Positions 1-5,884 of a stretch of 9,157 bases of DNA are shown here, one piece after another (positions within the stretch are counted from its first letter, which is position 1; the number at the start of each line of letters is the position of its first letter). Below the pieces are notes generated by a model. The model had not been told where the DNA came from. It did not search any database and was given only the letters and a program-made list of their open reading frames with translations. Source of the stretch: an uncultured Clostridia bacterium (GTDB taxonomy: Bacteria > Bacillota_A > Clostridia > TANB77 > CAG-508). The translations under genes were made by a program, and so were the position numbers. The stretch covers positions 1 through 9,157 of the forward strand of contig CALXXB010000048.1 of NCBI GenBank assembly GCA_944392525.1. The letters are read 5' to 3'.

Positions 1-419
1 GTTACAGAAGAAAGATTTACAATTGCTCCACCATTTGGCATATAAGGTAAAACTTCTTGAGACATATTCCAACTACCTTTTATATTAATATCAAAATGGA
101 AATCTCTAATTTCATCACTAGTCTCTAAGAATGGTGTTAATTTTGCAACACCTGCATTATTAACTAAAATATCTATTTGCTTATATTTTTCTACAACCTT
201 TTCTACACATTCTTTTATTCTCGCTTTATCTCTAATGTCTACTAAATATCCTTCTACATCTTTACCTTCTTGTTTTAATTTACTTACTGTCTCTTCTATT
301 TTATCTGAATAATCAAATATTATAACTTTTGCTCCATATTTCAAAAATGTCTTTACAATTCCTAATCCATTTCCCATAGCTCCACCTGTTACTATAGCAA
401 CTTTGTTTTCCAATTTCAT
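1..419 (-). CDS. SDR-family oxidoreductase, partial (N-terminal ~140 residues)
   Basis: Short-chain dehydrogenase/reductase, an NAD(P)-dependent cytosolic oxidoreductase; the substrate cannot be told. Starting at the ATG at 419, the frame gives the cofactor-binding motif TGGAMGNG (residues 11-18), an acidic Asp36 at the end of the second beta strand (usually a sign of NAD rather than NADP preference), the structural NNAG motif (87-90), Asn112 of the catalytic tetrad, and IVNLSS at 133-138 whose last Ser is the likely catalytic serine. The YxxxK motif expected at about residue 151 lies beyond the left edge, so the gene is cut by the window and not visibly broken. The start is supported by AGGAGA at 427-432. 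The gene has its own promoter at 445-473 and so is probably separate from the glucosaminidase gene. The family assignment is firm; the function is not. Confidence 0.93.
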   Translation of the reverse strand, partial: MKLENKVAIVTGGAMGNGLGIVKTFLKYGAKVIIFDYSDKIEETVSKLKQEGKDVEGYLVDIRDKARIKECVEKVVEKYKQIDILVNNAGVAKLTPFLETSDEIRDFHFDINIKGSWNMSQEVLPYMPNGGAIVNLSSV

Positions 420-444
420 AATTACATCTCCTTTCTTTTTTTCC

Positions 445-473
445 ATTTTATCATTTGTTATATTTTATAACAA
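445..473 (-). promoter_or_regulatory. Sigma-A-type promoter of the SDR gene
   Basis: On the minus strand there is a TTGTTA -35 box (468-473), exactly 17 bases of spacer, and an extended -10, TGATAAAAT (445-453). Transcription would begin near 438, giving a short leader that carries the AGGAGA ribosome binding site. The same stretch contains a small AT-only inverted repeat (455-462/466-473) overlapping the -35 box; it is too weak to call an operator or a terminator. Confidence 0.65.
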
Positions 474-508
474 TATATTTTTAATTTTTACTATTTAATT
501 TTTTGTTT

Positions 509-1597
509 CTACTCTTCTGAAACCTCTTCAGGCATATTCTCATATAGAGGTATTATAAAATTTAGTTCTGAATCTACTGTATCAGATGCTTCATAAATAT
601 CTTTCATATTAGAAGCCTCAGATGTTGGTGCAAGTAAGTTTTGCATGTATTGGTGTTCATATAAGCCCTCTTGTTTTACAACATCAAACTTTTGTAGATA
701 TAAAGTATTTTGTCCTTCATTTATATATCCTTCTTTCATAAACTCTATTCCACCAATAATCGCTTTTTCTAAACTATCCCATCCTTGTTCATATGCATAA
801 TTTGCTGCACTTTCTAATATTTCGTCTCTAGAATTTCCTATAGCATTTATATTAAATGGATTATAAACTATTGCTCCATTATATTCATATCCTTTAGATA
901 AAGTAGTTCCATCTCTTCCTTGTTCTTGTATTAATCTTGAAGCTATAAAATATGGGTCTAAATTAGAATTCTTACCCGCTTCTATTAAAGCTTCCGAAAC
1001 ATTGTCTCCTTCTAAAAAAGAACCATCTGTAATTTCTTTTAACCCTTCTGCTGTCTGAGCTCCATCTACATAGTTTAGTTCTTTAAATTGAAATATATTG
1101 TCATCATTTAAAATATTTCTAGGATCCATTTTATATCCTATAGCTTTATCAGAAGCACACATCCAAGTTCCATTATCAAATCTTTTATCTTTATCTATCT
1201 CACATTTCCAGTCATCAGGATAACTTGATGAATCCGGAACTAAGTTTAATGGATATGTTCTAGTATCAGAATGACCTTCATTTTCAATTACTTCATTCCA
1301 ATCTAGCTTAGTATAAAATAAAGTAAAAGTCCAATTAGGATGTTCTTCTAATAAATTATCTATTAATTCCTTATATCCTGGATATTTAGATTCATTTAAG
1401 TTTTCTCCATCATAATCTACATATTTTTGTTTTCTACTTTCTTCAACTATCATCTGAACTCCTATTGATATTATTATTAGAACTACTACCGCTATTATAA
1501 AATTCTTTACTTTTTTAGGATTTTCCTTAATTACTTTTACCGCTTTTCTTATTAAATTATTTTCTCTGTTCATATTATTATAATTAAAACTTTTCAT
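509..1597 (-). CDS. Membrane-anchored N-acetylglucosaminidase (GH73/glucosaminidase-like)
   Basis: Predicted peptidoglycan hydrolase, cutting the glycan strand beside N-acetylglucosamine, acting outside the membrane. The 362-residue product has a basic N-terminus, one hydrophobic anchor at about residues 32-50 and then an extracytoplasmic region. The pattern HPNWTFTLFYTKLDWNEVI (86-104) and the stretch around MDPRNIL (157-163) followed by FQF are typical of clostridial LytB-like glucosaminidases. The catalytic-type glutamate is probably E225 in ASRLIQEQGRDG, and LYLQKF (299-304) is a late family motif. The protein ends soon after FIIPLYENMP with an acidic tail; relatives often continue into SH3-type or repeat domains, absent here. 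No Shine-Dalgarno precedes the ATG at 1597; the next Met is residue 9 (1573), also without one. A perfect extended -10 sits only seven bases upstream, so the mRNA may be leaderless. Stop codon is TAG. No clear terminator follows. Confidence 0.85.
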   Translation of the reverse strand: MKSFNYNNMNRENNLIRKAVKVIKENPKKVKNFIIAVVVLIIISIGVQMIVEESRKQKYVDYDGENLNESKYPGYKELIDNLLEEHPNWTFTLFYTKLDWNEVIENEGHSDTRTYPLNLVPDSSSYPDDWKCEIDKDKRFDNGTWMCASDKAIGYKMDPRNILNDDNIFQFKELNYVDGAQTAEGLKEITDGSFLEGDNVSEALIEAGKNSNLDPYFIASRLIQEQGRDGTTLSKGYEYNGAIVYNPFNINAIGNSRDEILESAANYAYEQGWDSLEKAIIGGIEFMKEGYINEGQNTLYLQKFDVVKQEGLYEHQYMQNLLAPTSEASNMKDIYEASDTVDSELNFIIPLYENMPEEVSEE

Positions 1598-1604
1598 GAT
1601 TTTT

Positions 1605-1632
1605 ATTATAACATAAATATAATTTTTTTAAA
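1605..1632 (-). promoter_or_regulatory. Extended -10 promoter abutting the glucosaminidase start codon
   Basis: On the minus strand TGTTATAAT (1605-1613) is a perfect extended -10, preceded by a weak TTTAAA -35 (1627-1632) at 16 bases spacing. Only seven bases separate the -10 from the ATG at 1597, so the predicted transcription start falls on or next to the start codon. This implies a leaderless message or, alternatively, initiation at Met9 (1573). Confidence 0.6.
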
Positions 1633-1680
1633 CTTATTTATAATTTTTTCATACAAAATTTACAATATAACAAGTATAAA

Positions 1681-1722
1681 ATAAAAAATAAACCTGCATA
1701 TTAGTTTCCTAATATACAGGTT
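1681..1722 (-). terminator. Intrinsic terminator of hsp20
   Basis: A 14-bp stem with one mismatch, arms 1691-1704 and 1709-1722. On the minus strand the loop is GAAA, followed by TATTTTTTAT. It begins seven bases after the hsp20 TAA. The stem base AACCTG/CAGGTT gives it the G-C content needed for a real terminator in this AT-rich setting. Confidence 0.88.
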
Positions 1723-1728
1723 CTTTTA

Positions 1729-2145
1729 TTATTCAATTGGAATAAATTTCTTTTCTGGAAGTTCTTTTTTGTCCTCTTTTTTAGGTACTTCAAGTGTTAA
1801 AGTTCCATTTCTAAATTTAGCTTTTATATCTTCTTCTTTTACATTGTCACCAACATAGAAGCTTCTTGAACATTCTCCAGTATATCTTTCTTTACGTACA
1901 TATTTTCCTTTTTCATTATCATCCTCTGATTTATCTACTTTTGCATGTACTGTTAAATATCCATCTTGTATTTCAATTTTTATTCCGTCTTTTTCATATC
2001 CTGGTAAATCAATATCAATTAGGTATTTGTCTTTTTTCTCCTTAATATCTGTTTTCATTAATTTGCTTTCACCTTCTGTGAAAAATGGATCTCTAAACAT
2101 TTCATCCCATAAATCAAAATCATGTCTTCTTGGTATCATCATCAT
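1729..2145 (-). CDS. Small heat-shock protein, Hsp20/alpha-crystallin family
   Basis: ATP-independent holdase chaperone that binds unfolding proteins and forms oligomers in the cytosol. The 138-residue product has a short N-terminal arm (MMMIPRRHDFDLWDEMF), an alpha-crystallin domain at about 30-121 containing the conserved AKFRNGTLTLEVPK (109-122), and a C-terminal IPI at 135-137, the I-x-I motif that docks into neighbouring subunits. Start chosen at 2145: GAAGGAG at 2155-2161 lies nine bases upstream, and the resulting N-terminus matches the family. The frame stays open to an ATG at 2172, which has its own weaker AAGGTG (2180-2185) seven bases upstream and would add nine residues (MKIKKELII), and to an ATG at 2199 with no ribosome site. 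The gene is monocistronic, with its own promoter, CIRCE operator and terminator. Confidence 0.95.
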   Translation of the reverse strand: MMMIPRRHDFDLWDEMFRDPFFTEGESKLMKTDIKEKKDKYLIDIDLPGYEKDGIKIEIQDGYLTVHAKVDKSEDDNEKGKYVRKERYTGECSRSFYVGDNVKEEDIKAKFRNGTLTLEVPKKEDKKELPEKKFIPIE

Positions 2146-2180
2146 AATAATCAACTCCTTCTTAATTTTCATGTGTTGAC

Positions 2181-2192
2181 ACCTTTTTAGGT
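2181..2192 (-). promoter_or_regulatory. Small leader hairpin in the hsp20 5' UTR
   Basis: In the minus-strand RNA, ACCU and AGGU pair across an AAAA loop. The right arm is part of the AAGGUG ribosome site of the alternative start at 2172. The left part, CUACCU (2189-2194), could instead pair with the main AGGAG (2155-2159) with one bulged A. This is a possible temperature-responsive fold; it is read from base pairing by eye only. Confidence 0.35.
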
Positions 2193-2215
2193 AGCACATA
2201 ATTTTTATTTAGATT

Positions 2216-2225
2216 AAAGCGCTTT
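2216..2225. promoter_or_regulatory. Palindrome AAAGCGCTTT in the hsp20 leader
   Basis: A perfect 10-bp palindrome about 20 bases downstream of the predicted hsp20 transcription start. It resembles the core of a catabolite-response element (cre), but two of the outer conserved positions do not match, so CcpA binding is only a possibility. It could equally act as a short RNA hairpin or be chance. Confidence 0.3.
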
Positions 2226-2250
2226 TATCTTTTTTTCTTTTTACATTTAT

Positions 2251-2278
2251 ATTATATATCTAATTTTAGCAAAGTCAA
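2251..2278 (-). promoter_or_regulatory. Vegetative promoter of hsp20
   Basis: Minus-strand TTGACT -35 (2273-2278), 16-base spacer, and consensus TATAAT -10 (2251-2256). The -35 box and half of the spacer lie inside the CIRCE element, so HrcA bound there would block RNA polymerase. Predicted start near 2244 gives a leader of about 100 nt. Confidence 0.85.
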
Positions 2279-2292
2279 TAGGAGAGTGCTAA
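2266..2292. promoter_or_regulatory. CIRCE operator (HrcA binding site) with one degenerate half
   Basis: The CIRCE consensus is TTAGCACTC, nine bases, GAGTGCTAA. Here the right arm GAGTGCTAA (2284-2292) is perfect, the spacer is exactly nine bases (2275-2283), and the left arm is TTAGCAAAG (2266-2274), matching six of nine. Outside the canonical element the symmetry continues with AATT on both sides, giving perfect 10-bp outer arms AATTTTAGCA (2262-2271) and TGCTAAAATT (2287-2296). It overlaps the hsp20 promoter, as expected for HrcA-repressed heat-shock genes. The hrcA gene is not in this window. Confidence 0.85.
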
Positions 2293-2315
2293 AATTCACA
2301 AAACTTTCACATTTC

Positions 2316-2332
2316 TTATAAGTCACTTATAA
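2316..2332. repeat. Perfect inverted repeat TTATAAG-TCA-CTTATAA
   Basis: Seven-base arms (2316-2322 and 2326-2332) around a TCA centre, about 70-90 bases upstream of the predicted hsp20 transcription start. The size and symmetry suit a dimeric regulator, but I do not recognise the site and AT-rich DNA gives such repeats by chance. Confidence 0.35.
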
Positions 2333-2405
2333 TTGACCATTTTAGTGGTTCATTATAAATACAAATTAATACATTTATACAAAATACAGAAGCTTTGTAG
2401 TAATA

Positions 2406-2459
2406 GAAAAAAGACTGAATAAATAGAGCAGATACGATTATAATGTACCTGCTTTATTT
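2406..2459 (-). terminator. Intrinsic terminator of the CYTH-like gene
   Basis: Arms 2421-2435 and 2445-2459 form a 15-bp stem with one mismatch and one G-U pair around a nine-base loop. On the minus strand it is followed after eight bases by TTTTTT (2406-2411). The stem starts directly beside the stop codon at 2460. On the plus strand the hairpin also has a T-rich tail, so it may work in both directions. Confidence 0.7.
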
Positions 2460-3035
2460 TTATATTCTTTCTATTACTTTTTCAAGTTCTACTTCTGCTT
2501 TTTTCACGAAAAAATCACTTGTATCAATTGGTAAATTTAATTCTAACATTTTCTTTTTTAAATCCTCTACAGTTCTTAATCCATCTTCATCTATTGTCTC
2601 TATTTCTATCAAATTATCTCCATTTCTTACATTTTTTAATACTAAACCGAATCCACCTTTACTATAACATACATCGTCTTCTGCAATCTCCATGATTTCC
2701 TTATAACCAATTGCTTCAATAAACCTTTTGCCATCTTCTATATTTAAAATATCACATTCAATCTTTTCTTGTGAAATTATGTTTCCAAATTTATCTATGT
2801 TTTTCTTTTTAAAAACTAGAACTTTACATCTTCCTACATTTCTTATTATTATAGCTTCTTTTAATATTTCTCGTACGGATAATTTTTTAATATTCATATC
2901 TTTAGGTATTAGATAAATATCTTCTAATGAAAATTTATCTGTGATTTCAAATCCTTCATTTACTAATATTTCTATTACTTTATCAAAATCACCATTTACT
3001 TTTACTGTAATTTCATTGTTTTTCTCAACACTCAT
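2460..3035 (-). CDS. CYTH-like protein (CyaB/class IV adenylate cyclase-like fold), function unknown
   Basis: A 191-residue soluble protein that I assign to the CYTH superfamily, whose members bind triphosphates in a beta tunnel (adenylate cyclase CyaB, thiamine triphosphatase, inorganic triphosphatase). Evidence is the order of elements: an N-terminal EITVKV strand (8-13), NEGFEITDKFSLEDIYLIP (26-44), a basic RCKVLVFKKKN strand, the acidic EKIECDI, an IGYKEIMEI helix-strand of the 'lGf' type, and LIEIETIDEDG, matching the FVEIE element of CYTH proteins. The hallmark ExExK is incomplete: here it is E8-I-T10-V-K12, with Thr where the second Glu is expected, so metal-dependent catalysis is uncertain. 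Start at 3035 is supported by AAGGAGA (3041-3047). It is transcribed alone, with its own terminator. Do not infer cAMP synthesis from this sequence. Confidence 0.75.
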   Translation of the reverse strand: MSVEKNNEITVKVNGDFDKVIEILVNEGFEITDKFSLEDIYLIPKDMNIKKLSVREILKEAIIIRNVGRCKVLVFKKKNIDKFGNIISQEKIECDILNIEDGKRFIEAIGYKEIMEIAEDDVCYSKGGFGLVLKNVRNGDNLIEIETIDEDGLRTVEDLKKKMLELNLPIDTSDFFVKKAEVELEKVIERI

Positions 3036-3079
3036 TTATTTCTCCTTTTTGCTTTTTATATCTTTCTTTAATTTCTTTT

Positions 3080-3108
3080 ATCTTATAATAAATAGTTATA
3101 AATTTCAA
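3080..3108 (-). promoter_or_regulatory. Possible promoter of the CYTH-like gene
   Basis: Minus-strand TTGAAA (3103-3108), 17-base spacer, TAAGAT (3080-3085). The -35 is good but the -10 matches only four of six positions. It sits correctly between the upstream terminator and the ribosome binding site. Confidence 0.4.
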
Positions 3109-3140
3109 TACTAGAGTTTTTAATACAAAATTGAAAAATA

Positions 3141-3183
3141 ATAAAAAATAGAAATCTTCTAGGAAACTAGAAGATTTCTATTT
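3141..3183 (-). terminator. Intrinsic terminator of the DUF4190 gene, probably bidirectional
   Basis: A perfect 17-bp stem with arms 3146-3162 and 3167-3183 and a four-base loop. Minus-strand RNA continues into TTTTTT ATT from the A-run at 3141-3148, and the plus strand continues into TTTATTTTTTTC. It follows the stop codon at 3197 within about 15 bases and isolates the DUF4190 gene from the CYTH-like gene. Confidence 0.92.
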
Positions 3184-3196
3184 ATTTTTTTCTATA

Positions 3197-4087
3197 TTAA
3201 AATGCTTCATTAGCACCTAAGAAGTATACTTCGTATCTATCAAAAGCTACATCTTGGTATCTTGAATCTGTTGGATAATCTACATTAACATATGCTGTTC
3301 CACCAGCAGATACTTCTTCATAAGCATCTCCTCTTTCACATCCAACAATCTTATCCCCTTGATAATATGCAACTACTACATTCATACTACTTGTTGCAAC
3401 ATTATTATTGTTCTTTACTTCTACTGCAATTTGACTACCTGTATTATTGCTAGTTACTTCGAAGTTTTCGCATAACATATCCTCTGTCATCCATTCACTT
3501 GATAATTGGAAATCAAATTCATAATTTGGATATTGTGAATAATCTTGGCTATATCCCCAAACATAATTTACAACTTCTGAATTTGCTGGAATTGAGAAAT
3601 ATGAAACAAATCCATCTTCTTTTAAAGCAAAACTTCCGTTTGCATCTTTAAATATTACATTTACAGAATCTAAATATACTGGTTCATCATTATTATTAGT
3701 AATTTTGAATGCAAAGTCTCCGCTTGCTGTAATTCCTAAAGCTTCTGCTGTAATATTTTCTTTTAATTTATCTGTATTATCTACTTCTGTATTTAAGAAA
3801 CTATCATCTAAGATATTTTCCTCAGAAGATGAGAAAGAATCTTTAAAAGCTTCTCCTAAATCTCCAATTGTTCTAAATAAGTTTACAAATGTTAAAATTA
3901 CTAAAACAAGTGTTATTGCAGATAATACAATACCAACAATACTTTGTGCCTTTCTTTTTTTCTTTACTAAAGAAACTATTCCTAGGATTAATCCTACTAA
4001 TGCTGGTATAAATGCAATCATCCATACAAATGGTACAAATCCTAATACTAGTGATACGATACCTAAAACTAGTGATGCTATTCCCAT
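3197..4087 (-). CDS. DUF4190-type membrane protein with extracytoplasmic domain
   Basis: A 296-residue protein of unknown function. The N-terminus holds three closely spaced hydrophobic segments (about 2-20, 23-41 and 48-70) separated by a KKKRK loop near 42-46; the glycine-rich MGIASLVLGIVSLVLG opening is characteristic of DUF4190 proteins. A short linker rich in Ser, Glu and Asp follows (about 82-112). The C-terminal ~185 residues are polar with alternating hydrophobic positions: a beta-sandwich-like domain with ITNNNDEPVYLDSVNVIF and VEVKNNNNVATSSMNVVV, which look like two related strand pairs of the FxLYD type. There is no lipobox and no catalytic motif. The start at 4087 is supported by AGGGGAG (4094-4100). 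It has its own promoter and strong terminator, though readthrough from the flavoprotein gene upstream cannot be excluded. Confidence 0.8.
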   Translation of the reverse strand: MGIASLVLGIVSLVLGFVPFVWMIAFIPALVGLILGIVSLVKKKRKAQSIVGIVLSAITLVLVILTFVNLFRTIGDLGEAFKDSFSSSEENILDDSFLNTEVDNTDKLKENITAEALGITASGDFAFKITNNNDEPVYLDSVNVIFKDANGSFALKEDGFVSYFSIPANSEVVNYVWGYSQDYSQYPNYEFDFQLSSEWMTEDMLCENFEVTSNNTGSQIAVEVKNNNNVATSSMNVVVAYYQGDKIVGCERGDAYEEVSAGGTAYVNVDYPTDSRYQDVAFDRYEVYFLGANEAF

Positions 4088-4120
4088 AATAAACTCCCCT
4101 TTCTTATAATATTTGACATT

Positions 4121-4149
4121 ATTATATATTATTAGAGTTTTTTTTACAA
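4121..4149 (-). promoter_or_regulatory. Promoter of the DUF4190 gene
   Basis: Minus-strand TTGTAA -35 (4144-4149), exactly 17 bases, and consensus TATAAT -10 (4121-4126). Predicted transcription start near 4114 gives a leader of about 27 nt containing the AGGGGAG ribosome site. Confidence 0.7.
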
Positions 4150-4165
4150 TATATTTTTTACTATT

Positions 4166-5809
4166 TTAACTATTTAATATAGAATAGAAATAATATCCCC
4201 CTGTAATATTTTGTACTCTATATCCATTTTGCATTAATATTCTACAAGCTATATAACTTCTAAGTCCTGTGCGACAATAAACTAAATATTCTTTGTTTTT
4301 ATCCAATTCGTCTAATCTATTTCTTAAATCATCTAACGGGATATGAATAGCATTTTCATACGCTCCTTTTACATACTCTTCATCAGTTCTAACATCTAAA
4401 ACACAGATTTCTTTGTCTTTCTTTAAATCTTTCACTTGGTGCCATGTAACTGTCTTAACTAATCCTTCTATTTGATTTACTATACTATTTCCTAATATAT
4501 TTACAGGACTTTTAGCTGAAGAAAATGGTGGTGCATAACATAGTTCTAGTTTTTCTAAATCATATGCTGTCATTTTCATCTTTATTGCTGTAGCTAAAAT
4601 ATCACAAATTTTATCTACTCCTTCTTTTCCCCAAACTTGTGCTCCATAAATTTGTCCTGTTGTTCCATTATATAATGCTTTTATAGTTATCATTTTAGCT
4701 CCTGGATAATATCCTGCATGTGAGTTCGGAGAAACTATAATTGATTTATAATCTAATTTTTCATGTTTACACATTCTTTCATTTAATCCCGTCATTGCTA
4801 AATTATAATCAAAAATCTTTATAATGCTACTTCCAATAGTTCCCTCATAAGTCTCAATTTTTCCTACTATATTATCAGCAACTATTCTTGCTTGTCTATT
4901 TGCAGGACCTGCTAAAGGTGTATACGTTCTTTCCTTTGTGATAGAATTGATTACACTCACAGCATCTCCCAAAGCATATATATCTTTATTTTTTGTTTGC
5001 ATATGTTCGTCTACTAATATTGATTCATTCTTCATACTTATTGTCAATCCTGCATCAGACGCAAGTTTTCCTTCTGGCTTCACGCCTATACATAATACAA
5101 CAAAATCAGATTCAATTACTCCATTTTCTAAAGTAATCTCTAATTTTTCCCCTTCTTTTATTTCATTTACTCCATTATTTAGTATAATATTTATACCATG
5201 TTTTCGTAACTCTCTATGTACAAAACAAGCCATATCCTCATCTAGTGGATTTATTAAATGTGATCCTTTTTGAACGATTGTTATATCTAAATCATGATAA
5301 TTACTTAAATTCTCTGCCATCTCTACACCAATATATCCACCACCAATTATTGTTACATTTTTTATATCATTATTTTCTATATATTCTTTTATTTCTATAG
5401 AGTCTTCTACAGTTCTTAATGTTTTTATTTTTTTACTTTCTAGGTGTTTAAATGGATTAATAGGCTCCGCTCCTGGAGATAAAACTAATTTATCATAAGT
5501 CTCTTCATATTTTTCTTCACTATTTAATTTTTTAACTATTATTTTTTTCTCATCTGGTATTATTCTCTCTACCTCTTGTCTTATTCTTACATCTATATTA
5601 AATCTTTTATTAAACGACTCTGGCGTTTGTAATAATAAATCCTGTTTTTCTTTTATAACATCACCCACATAATATGGAAGACCACAGTTTGCAAATGAGA
5701 TATGATTTCCTCTATCTATCATTATGATTTCTGCTTTTTCATCTAATCTTCTGAGCCTTGCAGCTGTAGTTGCTCCACCTGCTACTCCTCCTATAATTAT
5801 AACTTTCAT
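4166..5809 (-). CDS. CoA-disulfide reductase-like FAD flavoprotein with C-terminal rhodanese domain
   Basis: Pyridine nucleotide-disulfide oxidoreductase of the CoADR-rhodanese type, expected to use NAD(P)H to reduce CoA disulfide, CoA persulfide or related polysulfide species in the cytosol. The 547 residues show an FAD-binding VIIIGGVAGG (3-12), the single redox cysteine C42 in SFANCGLPYY (no CxxxxC pair, as in CoADR), a NAD(P)H-binding IIGGGYIGVE (around 155), an FAD-contacting IYALGDA, a dimerisation domain, and from about residue 455 a rhodanese domain with LDVRTDEEY and active-site loop YCRTGLRS (C512). The fused length matches the CoADR-RHD subgroup and not the plain ~440-residue CoADR. 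AGGAGG (5815-5820) five bases upstream fixes the start. It lies 75 bases after the thioredoxin gene, with a weak hairpin between. Which sulfur substrate it prefers cannot be told. Confidence 0.93.
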   Translation of the reverse strand: MKVIIIGGVAGGATTAARLRRLDEKAEIIMIDRGNHISFANCGLPYYVGDVIKEKQDLLLQTPESFNKRFNIDVRIRQEVERIIPDEKKIIVKKLNSEEKYEETYDKLVLSPGAEPINPFKHLESKKIKTLRTVEDSIEIKEYIENNDIKNVTIIGGGYIGVEMAENLSNYHDLDITIVQKGSHLINPLDEDMACFVHRELRKHGINIILNNGVNEIKEGEKLEITLENGVIESDFVVLCIGVKPEGKLASDAGLTISMKNESILVDEHMQTKNKDIYALGDAVSVINSITKERTYTPLAGPANRQARIVADNIVGKIETYEGTIGSSIIKIFDYNLAMTGLNERMCKHEKLDYKSIIVSPNSHAGYYPGAKMITIKALYNGTTGQIYGAQVWGKEGVDKICDILATAIKMKMTAYDLEKLELCYAPPFSSAKSPVNILGNSIVNQIEGLVKTVTWHQVKDLKKDKEICVLDVRTDEEYVKGAYENAIHIPLDDLRNRLDELDKNKEYLVYCRTGLRSYIACRILMQNGYRVQNITGGYYFYSILNS

Positions 5810-5832
5810 CTATTCCTCCTAAAATATAAAAT

Positions 5833-5865
5833 AAATTAGTCTAGAAAAATATTCTAAACTAATTT
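5833..5865 (-). other. Intercistronic hairpin between trx and the flavoprotein gene
   Basis: Arms 5833-5845 and 5853-5865 pair as 8+4 bp around one mismatch, loop seven bases. The minus-strand tail (ATTTTATATTTTA) is only moderately T-rich, and the stem is almost all A-T, so it would be a leaky terminator at best. It could equally protect or tune the 3' end of the upstream message. I see no convincing promoter between it and the flavoprotein start. Confidence 0.45.
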
Positions 5866-5884
5866 AATAAAATATTTATTTTCA

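Larger units (their letters stand above)
2146..2459. other. Intergenic regulatory region between hsp20 and the CYTH-like gene
   Basis: About 310 bases with no credible gene. From left to right it holds the roughly 100-nt hsp20 leader (2146-2244) with a small hairpin, the AAAGCGCTTT palindrome, the hsp20 promoter and CIRCE operator, a perfect 7-3-7 inverted repeat (2316-2332), an imperfect inverted repeat (TGACCA at 2334-2339 against TGGTTCA at 2346-2352), AT-rich sequence with no recognised signal, and the terminator of the CYTH-like gene. Confidence 0.8.

Noticed and set aside
2146..2199. Longer Hsp20 starting at the ATG at 2199.
   Set aside because: There is no ribosome binding site before it, and the added residues do not resemble Hsp20 N-termini. 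The ATG at 2145 has a strong site at good spacing.
2333..2352. CtsR heptad repeat upstream of hsp20.
   Set aside because: Only one half (ATTGACC) is close to the TTTGACC heptad; the second half at the required spacing matches fewer than half of the positions.
2333..2466. Possible plus-strand small RNA: TTGACC/TATAAA-like promoter at 2333-2359 running to the hairpin at 2421-2459 with a T-rich tail.
   Set aside because: The -35 to -10 spacing is 15 bases with the better -10, and only a 3/6 -10 fits at 17 bases. The hairpin is already explained as the terminator of the minus-strand CYTH gene.
3705..4109. Plus-strand open frames opposite the DUF4190, flavoprotein, ZIP and CYTH genes.
   Set aside because: They lie antisense within well-supported genes, lack ribosome binding sites and give low-complexity Ser/Ile/Leu/Phe-rich translations typical of antisense frames in AT-rich DNA.
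4113..4140. Plus-strand TTGACA at 4113-4118 as a promoter.
   Set aside because: No properly spaced -10 leads to any plus-strand gene, and the same bases are part of the minus-strand DUF4190 leader.
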